13,235 nt of DNA from Sporomusaceae bacterium (GTDB lineage: Bacteria; Bacillota_C; Negativicutes; Sporomusales_B; UBA7701), in contig JALHDI010000066.1 of the NCBI GenBank assembly GCA_022839045.1, forward strand, positions 1 to 13,235, in the 5' to 3' direction. The notes beneath the pieces were generated by a model. It saw only the letters and a program-made list of their open reading frames with translations, was not told the origin of the DNA and made no database searches. A program made the position numbers and the translations under genes. Numbering within the stretch: the first letter of the stretch is position 1; each line of letters begins with the position of its first letter. Shown here one piece after another: positions 1 to 5,277 of this stretch.

Positions 1-68
1 AGGGCGGCAGTCAAAGAACTGTCCACCCCTCCGCTCATGGCGACGACCACTTTCGGTTTAGCCGTCAC
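1..68 (-). CDS. mnmA: tRNA-specific 2-thiouridylase MnmA, N-terminal fragment
   Basis: Only the first 22 codons and part of the next lie in the window; the gene runs off the left edge. The peptide starts VTAKPKVVVAM and continues SGGVDSS, the PP-loop ATP-pyrophosphatase signature found near the N-terminus of MnmA/TrmU. MnmA adenylates U34 of tRNA-Glu, -Gln and -Lys and inserts sulfur supplied by a cysteine desulfurase. The GTG start at 66-68 is chosen because MnmA normally has a short basic-hydrophobic strand before SGGVDSS. The later ATG at 37-39 lies inside that strand and would delete it. The start lies 4 nt after the iscU stop, so the two are probably co-transcribed and translationally coupled. 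Other PP-loop enzymes share SGGVDSS, but the position after iscS-iscU favours MnmA. Confidence 0.85.
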   Translation of the reverse strand, partial: MTAKPKVVVAMSGGVDSSLTAA

Positions 69-72
69 GCTA

Positions 73-447
73 TCACTTTCCTTTTTTGTCGATGTAATCT
101 TTGATGGCATGGTGCAAAGCGTCGGCGGCCAGATTGGAACAGTGCATCTTGGCCGGCGGCAGACCGCCCAGGGCCTCGGCGACCGCCTGATTGGAGATTT
201 CCAGGGCTTCGGCAAGCTTTTTACCCTTAACCATCTCGGTGACCATGCTGCTGGTGGCGATCGCCGCGCCGCAGCCGAAGGTCTTGAACTTGATATCGGT
301 GATGACGTCGTTGTCGTCCACTTTCAGGTAGATGCGCATGATGTCGCCGCATTTGGCGTTGCCTACCTCGCCGATGCCGCTGGCGTCTTTGATCTCGCCG
401 ACGTTGCGCGGGTTGGTGAAGTGGTCCATTACTTTTTCCGTGTACAT
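73..447 (-). CDS. iscU: Fe-S cluster assembly scaffold protein IscU
   Basis: This 124-residue protein is about the normal length for a stand-alone IscU / NifU N-terminal domain. It is the cytoplasmic scaffold on which a [2Fe-2S] cluster is built from IscS-derived sulfur before transfer to apoproteins. The ligands are visible: Cys33 in NAKCGD, with the conserved Asp35 two residues on; Cys59 in FGCGAAIA; and His102-Cys103 in LPPAKMHCS, which matches the LPPVK-x-HCS recognition and ligand motif of IscU. It lacks the roughly 20-residue insertion typical of SufU before the last cysteine, so IscU is the better name. The ATG at 445-447 follows the iscS stop by 21 nt with a modest GGGG-type ribosome binding site. 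It lies between iscS and mnmA in an apparent iscR-iscS-iscU-mnmA operon. Confidence 0.93.
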   Translation of the reverse strand: MYTEKVMDHFTNPRNVGEIKDASGIGEVGNAKCGDIMRIYLKVDDNDVITDIKFKTFGCGAAIATSSMVTEMVKGKKLAEALEISNQAVAEALGGLPPAKMHCSNLAADALHHAIKDYIDKKGK

Positions 448-468
448 GGTATCGCCCCTATCTAATCA

Positions 469-1677
469 TTAATGCATGTGGCACTCGCTGCACGGATTGT
501 TGACTACGGTTTTGGCGCTCTCGCCAAACAGCGGCGACATGGCCCTGAGCCTGTCGATTATTTCCGGCAGCACTTCGAGGAAGTATTCCACCTCTTCAGC
601 GGTGTTGCCGCGTCCCAGGGTGATGCGGAGCGAACCGTGGGCCACTTCGTGGGTAAGCCCCATCGCCAGCAATACGTGGGACGGATCGAGCGAGCCGGAG
701 GTACAGGCCGAGCCGCTGGAAGCGGCGATACCTTTGAGGTCGAGGTTGAGGAGCAACGATTCGCCTTCGATGAAAAGGAAGCTGAAGTTGGCGTTGCCGG
801 GAAGGCGATCGGTCGGGTGGCCGTTAAGCTTGACATGGGGAATCTTGCCCATGACCTCGCTGATTATCCTGTCGCGAAGTTTGGCGATGTCGGTGACCTT
901 CTGGGCCATCTCCCGCTTGGCGATTTCCGCCGCTTTGCCGAGGCCGACGATGCCGGGGACATTCTCGGTGCCGGCCCGCAGATTGCGTTCGTGGCCGCCG
1001 CCGTGCTGGACCGCTTCGATGCGCACGCCGCGCCTGATATAGAGGGCGCCGATGCCTTTGGGGGCGTGGAATTTATGGCCGGACATCGCCAGCAGGTCGA
1101 TATTCATTTCTTGGACATCGATGGGGTAATTTCCTACCGCCTGCACGGCATCAGTGTGAAAATATATGCCTTTTTCGCGCGCGAGCGCGCCGATCTCCTT
1201 AACCGGCTGAATGGTGCCGACTTCGTTGTTGGCCATCATGATGGAGATAAGGATGGTTTTGTCGGTGATGGCGTTCTTTACATCCTCAATGCGGACCATG
1301 CCGTATTCGTCCACCGGCAGGTAAGTAACCGTAAAGCCGTGTTTTTCGAGATACTCGCAGGTGTGGAGCACCGCGTGGTGCTCGATGGTCGAGGTTATGA
1401 TATGATTGCCTTTCTTGCGGTTGGCGAACGCCACGCCTTTGATGGCCAGGTTGTCGGCTTCGGTGCCGCCGCTGGTGAAGAAGATTTCGTTGACGGTCGC
1501 CCCGATGAGCGCGGCCACCTTTTCGCGGGCCTCATCCACCGCTTTGCGGGCTTCGCGCCCGAAACCATGGATGCTCGACGCGTTGCCGAATTTTTCGGTC
1601 ATGTATTCCAGCGCCGCCGCTGCCGCTTCCTTGTCGACGGGGGTGGTGGCCGAATGATCGAAGTAAATGCGTTTCAT
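469..1677 (-). CDS. iscS: Cysteine desulfurase IscS (NifS family)
   Basis: This PLP-dependent class V aminotransferase-fold enzyme converts L-cysteine to L-alanine and a protein-bound persulfide for Fe-S assembly (IscU) and tRNA thiolation (MnmA). From the chosen start it has 402 residues, normal for IscS/NifS. It opens with YFDHSATTP. His101 lies in the PLP-stacking region, Asp176 and Gln179 contact the cofactor, and the Schiff-base lysine is Lys202 in SGHKFHAPKG. The catalytic Cys325 lies in SSGSACTSG on the extended loop typical of group I (IscS/NifS) desulfurases. An in-frame ATG exists at 1704, but an AGGAG at the right distance precedes the ATG at 1675-1677 and lies inside the longer reading, so 1677 is preferred. 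The C-terminus ends in a small cysteine/histidine cluster, CSECHMH. The gene follows iscR by 10 nt. Confidence 0.95.
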   Translation of the reverse strand: MKRIYFDHSATTPVDKEAAAAALEYMTEKFGNASSIHGFGREARKAVDEAREKVAALIGATVNEIFFTSGGTEADNLAIKGVAFANRKKGNHIITSTIEHHAVLHTCEYLEKHGFTVTYLPVDEYGMVRIEDVKNAITDKTILISIMMANNEVGTIQPVKEIGALAREKGIYFHTDAVQAVGNYPIDVQEMNIDLLAMSGHKFHAPKGIGALYIRRGVRIEAVQHGGGHERNLRAGTENVPGIVGLGKAAEIAKREMAQKVTDIAKLRDRIISEVMGKIPHVKLNGHPTDRLPGNANFSFLFIEGESLLLNLDLKGIAASSGSACTSGSLDPSHVLLAMGLTHEVAHGSLRITLGRGNTAEEVEYFLEVLPEIIDRLRAMSPLFGESAKTVVNNPCSECHMH

Positions 1678-1687
1678 GCTATCACTC

Positions 1688-2110
1688 CTATGATTTGTCT
1701 TCATTCGCCAGGTCGGCGAGGGTGATCGAATCGAGCACCGCGTCGATGCTGTCGCGGACTTTGGCCCATACGCCCCGTGTCACGCAGTGCCCGGCCCGGA
1801 CACAGTATTTGTTGTCCTTGGCGTCTGCCAGCAGGCAATCCACCGGCGCGGTCGGTCCTTCCATTATCCGGATGATGTCGCCCACGGTAATCTCCGCCGG
1901 CGACTTGGTCAGAGTGTAACCTCCCTGGGCGCCGCGCACGCTTTTGACATAGCCGGCCTTTCGCAGCGTACCCATGAGTTGTTCGAGATAATGCTCGGAA
2001 ATCCCCTGGCGCTGGGCGACGCTCTTCAGGGAAATCGGTCCCTGCCCGTGGTGGATGGCCAGATCAAACATTGCGGAAACACCGTAACGTCCTTTGGTGG
2101 ATAACTTCAA
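1688..2110 (-). CDS. iscR: Rrf2-family transcriptional regulator, IscR-like
   Basis: This 140-residue winged-helix regulator has the Rrf2 N-terminus MKLSTKGRYG, a helix-turn-helix around residues 26-50, and the wing RGAQGGY at 59-65. Three cysteines, Cys92, Cys103 and Cys109, occupy the place where IscR binds a [2Fe-2S] cluster. B. subtilis CymR, which sits at the syntenic position, lacks this cysteine set, so an Fe-S sensing IscR-type role is more likely than CysK-dependent control. The spacing is C-x10-C-x5-C, longer in the first interval than the C-x5-C-x5-C of E. coli IscR. The start is TTG at 2108-2110, dictated by the invariant N-terminus, with GGGTGA upstream. As first gene of iscR-iscS-iscU-mnmA it probably autoregulates the operon. 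No convincing operator was found by eye. Confidence 0.85.
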   Translation of the reverse strand: MKLSTKGRYGVSAMFDLAIHHGQGPISLKSVAQRQGISEHYLEQLMGTLRKAGYVKSVRGAQGGYTLTKSPAEITVGDIIRIMEGPTAPVDCLLADAKDNKYCVRAGHCVTRGVWAKVRDSIDAVLDSITLADLANEDKS

Positions 2111-2159
2111 CTTGGATCACCCGCTTTTCCGAGTATTGCGATAGGATTTCTTCAGATTC

Positions 2160-2188
2160 AATATACCAGAAAAAGGTCGGGTTGTAAA
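2160..2188 (-). promoter_or_regulatory. Sigma-70-type promoter of the isc operon
   Basis: On the minus strand a TTTACA -35 (2183-2188) and a TATATT -10 (2160-2165) are separated by exactly 17 nt. They lie about 50 nt upstream of the iscR TTG start and downstream of the rarA terminator. This is a near-consensus vegetative promoter in the expected place for iscR-iscS-iscU-mnmA. No clear IscR dyad was identified, so regulation is inferred only from the regulator gene being first in the operon. Confidence 0.75.
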
Positions 2189-2240
2189 GATGACGCGCTA
2201 TTATTTTTGACCTCGCGAGTCGGAATTATTCCGGACAAGG

Positions 2241-2264
2241 AAAAGTCCGCCGCGGGCGGCGGAC
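2241..2264 (-). terminator. Rho-independent terminator after rarA
   Basis: An 8-bp perfect GC-rich stem (2245-2252 with 2257-2264) closes a 4-nt loop. On the minus strand it is followed directly by TTTT (2241-2244). It lies 16 nt beyond the rarA stop codon and ends the ltaE-rarA transcript. The plus-strand flank also has a T run at 2269-2274, but no plus-strand gene needs it. Confidence 0.85.
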
Positions 2265-2280
2265 CTCGTTTTTTGGCGGG

Positions 2281-3591
2281 TCACTTTCTTTTCCGTTCGC
2301 GTAGCAGGCGGTCGATTTCGGCCTCGAAACCCCGATCGGTGGGCCGGTAATAAACAGCTTCCCTGAGTTCGTCCGGCAGGTACTGCTGGGGCACGTAGGC
2401 GCCGGGGAAACTGTGGGGGTATTTATAATCTTTGCCGTGCCCCCACTGCTTGGCGCCTTTATAGCTGGCGTCCCGCAGGTGCACCGGCACACGGCCGCTG
2501 TCTTTTTCCCGTACGTCGGCCATGGCCTGGTCGACGGCCAAATAAGCGGCGTTGCTCTTGGGGGCGGCGGCGATGTAGACCACCGCCTGGGCGAGAGGAA
2601 TGCGGGCCTCTGGCAGGCCGATGAACTGCACGGCGTGCATGGCCGCGGTCGCGACGACCAGGGCCTGCGGGTCGGCGTTGCCGACATCTTCGGCGGCGCA
2701 GATGACGATCCGGCGGGCGATGAATTTGACGTCTTCGCCGGCTTCGAGCATCCGGGCGAGATAATGGAGGGCGGCGTCGGGGTCGGAGCCGCGCATGCTT
2801 TTGATGAAAGCCGACGCCACGTCATAGTGGGTATCGCCTTTCTTGTCGTAGCCGATCACCCGTTCGCCGGCAATCGATCTGAGGAGGTCCAGGGTTATTT
2901 CCCGCGGGCCTTCCTCCGGCAACATCGCGGCGGCCTGCTCCAGCAGGTTCAAGGCTACGCGGGCGTCGCCGCCGGTGAAATCGGCAATGGCGGCCAGTAC
3001 CTCCGGAGCGCAGGCGATGCCCATTTTACCGAGGCCGCGTTCTTCGTCGGCGAGGGCGGCGGCGAGAATGGCGACGACCTCTTCGGCGCCGAGCGGCAGC
3101 AGACGAAAAACCCGCGCCCGCGACAAAAGCGGCGAATTGACCTCGAAATAGGGGTTCTCGGTCGTGGCGCCGATCAGCGTGACGGTGCCGTTCTCCACGA
3201 AGGGCAGCAGCACGTCCTGTTGCGATTTCGAGAAGCGATGGATTTCGTCGACGAACAGGATGGTGCGCTGACGCAGCATCCGCAGCCGTTTTTGGGCGGC
3301 GTCGATGATCCTGCGGATGTCGGCTACCCCCGCCGAGACGGCGTTGAGCTGCTCGAACTGTGCGTCGGTCTCGCGGGCGATGATGTGGGCCAGGGTGGTC
3401 TTGCCGGTGCCAGGGGGCCCGAAAAGGATCAGCGACGGCACGGTGTCCGCGTCGATCATACGGCGGAGGAACCGACCGGGGGCGATGAGGTCGGTCTGAC
3501 CGACGAACTCTGCCAGCGTGAGCGGGCGCATCCTCACCGCCAACGGCGCCGAGGGCTGCGGGCCGCTCTCCTGTTCCTCAAAAAGGCTCAT
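2281..3591 (-). CDS. rarA: Replication-associated recombination protein A (RarA/MgsA AAA+ ATPase)
   Basis: This 436-residue AAA+ ATPase of the RarA/MgsA/WRNIP1 family is close to the usual length. RarA acts at stalled or gapped replication forks, interacts with SSB, and is related to clamp-loader subunits. Visible motifs are Walker A GPPGTGKT at 58-65, Walker B ending DEIH at 115-118, sensor 1 with [10 protein letters not shown] at 141-150, and the arginine-finger segment SPLLSRAR at 153-160. The C-terminal half has the family-specific block KGDTHYD, then [17 protein letters not shown], and near the end [11 protein letters not shown]. The ATG at 3589-3591 has GGAAGG upstream. It starts 24 nt after the ltaE stop, so the two are probably co-transcribed. 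rarA next to an Rrf2 regulator and iscS is the same arrangement as B. subtilis yrvN-cymR-iscS. Confidence 0.95.
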   Translation of the reverse strand: MSLFEEQESGPQPSAPLAVRMRPLTLAEFVGQTDLIAPGRFLRRMIDADTVPSLILFGPPGTGKTTLAHIIARETDAQFEQLNAVSAGVADIRRIIDAAQKRLRMLRQRTILFVDEIHRFSKSQQDVLLPFVENGTVTLIGATTENPYFEVNSPLLSRARVFRLLPLGAEEVVAILAAALADEERGLGKMGIACAPEVLAAIADFTGGDARVALNLLEQAAAMLPEEGPREITLDLLRSIAGERVIGYDKKGDTHYDVASAFIKSMRGSDPDAALHYLARMLEAGEDVKFIARRIVICAAEDVGNADPQALVVATAAMHAVQFIGLPEARIPLAQAVVYIAAAPKSNAAYLAVDQAMADVREKDSGRVPVHLRDASYKGAKQWGHGKDYKYPHSFPGAYVPQQYLPDELREAVYYRPTDRGFEAEIDRLLRERKRK

Positions 3592-3615
3592 TTCGAAAAT
3601 CCTTCCTTCAACGGC

Positions 3616-4653
<1,038 letters not shown>

Positions 4654-4720
4654 GTGATCACTCCTATTACGTTATTCCTGTATTAATTCTGGTCGAAAGG
4701 CAAAATTCCTATGAGAGCGA

Positions 4721-4753
4721 AATAAAAACCGCCGGCTGCCAACCGGCGGTTTT
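4721..4753 (-). terminator. Rho-independent terminator upstream of ltaE
   Basis: An 8-bp GC-rich stem (4728-4735 with 4743-4750, extendable by A-T pairs) closes a 7-nt loop. On the minus strand it runs into TTTTTATTT. It begins at the last stop codon of the possible micro-ORF at 4753-4845, the usual geometry for a real short gene. The A-T flanks make it partly bidirectional, but no plus-strand gene ends here. Confidence 0.85.
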
Positions 4754-4845
4754 CATCTGAAAAGCATAGGCAAGAGCACCAAGAGTGCCACCAGCACCCA
4801 CATCAGTATTCAGGGACTGCAGAGGCTGCGCAGAAAATCTTTCAC
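4753..4845 (-). CDS. Possible 30-residue membrane micro-protein with an in-frame UGA
   Basis: Not a recognised gene. A GTG at 4843-4845 has a strong GGGAGGG ribosome binding site (4852-4858) with 6-nt spacing. It opens a frame encoding (M)KDFLRSLCSP, then UGA at 4810-4812, then ILMWVLVALLVLLPMLFR and a final UGA at 4753-4755 that touches a terminator. Read through, this is a basic N-terminus plus one transmembrane segment, typical of tiny membrane peptides. The UGA could be a Trp-to-stop point mutation (a broken gene), a sequencing error, or selenocysteine, giving a CxxU pair with the cysteine three residues before. An internal ATG at 4801-4803 (16 residues) lies just after the UGA and might be reached by reinitiation. 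The flanking signals suggest a transcribed, translated unit; the identity and the meaning of the UGA are unknown. Confidence 0.4.
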
Positions 4846-4905
4846 CGGCTTCCCTCCCTTTCATGTGAAGGAATTCCCCCCGGCCCCGCGGTATTCCTGC
4901 CGGAT

Positions 4906-4935
4906 AAAACAAAAGCCCGCACTCCCGTGCCGGCT
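4906..4935 (-). terminator. Rho-independent terminator of the 6S RNA
   Basis: On the minus strand a 9-nt arm (4927-4935) pairs with 4914-4922 through eight pairs and one central G-G mismatch around a GGGA loop. TTTGTTTT follows at 4906-4913. It lies just beyond the closing stem of the 6S RNA and sets its 3' end near 4906-4910. Confidence 0.8.
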
Positions 4936-5165
4936 AAACATAATAATCCCCACCGTGCCGTATCGCCCCTGTTTTGAACCTGCCTCGGCAGGTGGGTGCC
5001 CTCCTGACTGATTTGTGTGTCCCCAGGCGAACAGGGGCATACACGCCACAGACAGAGTCCGGGCTCCCGCAGTAATTGTGTTGGCTCAAAACATCGGCTT
5101 CCCACGCACACAGCAGGGGTTATTACACCGAGAATTATTTGATTTTTCCGTTATTAGCGGATTCC
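4906..5165 (-). ncRNA. ssrS: 6S RNA (SsrS / BsrA type), RNA polymerase regulator
   Basis: 6S RNA mimics an open promoter, binds the housekeeping sigma holoenzyme and dampens transcription in stationary phase. The minus-strand transcript from about 5165 folds as a long rod. A closing stem pairs 5116-5126 (GUAAUAACCCC) with 4940-4951 (GGGGAUUAUUAU). An internal loop follows, in the place of the 6S central bubble. A perfect 10-bp inner stem then pairs 5083-5092 (GUUUUGAGCC) with 4971-4980 (GGUUCAAAAC, one G-U). A terminal arm ends in an apical hairpin at 5015-5044 (CCCC/GGGG and GUGU/ACAC). The closing stem spans about 187 nt, the usual 6S size; the 5' 40 nt may be a removed leader. It has its own promoter and terminator and lies right after aspS, as bsrA does in B. 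subtilis. The identification was made by eye; a covariance-model scan would settle it. Confidence 0.85.
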
Positions 5166-5171
5166 GTTTTT

Positions 5172-5200
5172 ATATTAGCAAACTTGCCGGCGAAAAGCAA
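5172..5200 (-). promoter_or_regulatory. Sigma-70-type promoter of the 6S RNA
   Basis: TTGCTT (-35, 5195-5200) and TAATAT (-10, 5172-5177) are separated by 17 nt on the minus strand, with predicted initiation around 5164-5166. It is one of the two best promoters in the window. It lies two nucleotides beyond the U-tract of the preceding terminator and just upstream of the 6S RNA. Confidence 0.8.
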
Positions 5201-5202
5201 GG

Positions 5203-5271
5203 AAAAAGCGGCCGGGATATTTTGCCAGGGAGGCTTGCGCGCCAGGCCCCCGAGGCATCATCCGGGCCGCT
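5203..5271 (-). terminator. Long branched terminator of the hisS-aspS operon
   Basis: Starting 6 nt after the synthetase stop codon, 5265-5271 pairs perfectly with 5207-5213, and the stem continues past one C-C mismatch to about 12 pairs. A second small hairpin is enclosed (GGGGGC with GCCTCC), and TTTTT (5203-5207) follows on the minus strand. The loop is larger than usual, so this is a probable rather than textbook terminator. Its position between a stop codon and a strong new promoter supports it. Confidence 0.55.
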
Positions 5272-5277
5272 CTGCAG

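Noticed and set aside
1678..1704. Longer start for iscS at 1704
   Set aside because: The AGGAG ribosome binding site for the ATG at 1677 lies inside this extension, and the family N-terminus begins at MKRIYFDHSATTP.
472..1725. 417-codon plus-strand open frame opposite iscS
   Set aside because: Antisense shadow of the desulfurase gene; the minus strand carries all the catalytic residues and the ribosome binding site.
4654..4720. Promoter for ltaE
   Set aside because: TAATAC at 4680-4685 is a possible -10, but no acceptable -35 lies 16-18 nt upstream, so it was not listed as a feature.
4709..4912. 67-codon minus-strand open frame overlapping the micro-ORF and terminator
   Set aside because: It reads through both arms of the terminator at 4721-4753 and has no ribosome binding site at its start. 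The alternative frame starting at 4845 has better signals.
4978..4993. Perfect inverted repeat ACCTGCC-TC-GGCAGGT as an operator
   Set aside because: It lies inside the terminal arm of the 6S RNA, where it is more simply part of the RNA fold. The 2-nt spacer alone does not support an operator.
4842..5111. 89-codon minus-strand open frame over the 6S RNA
   Set aside because: Its sequence is accounted for by the paired elements of the 6S RNA, and it shows no protein-family features.
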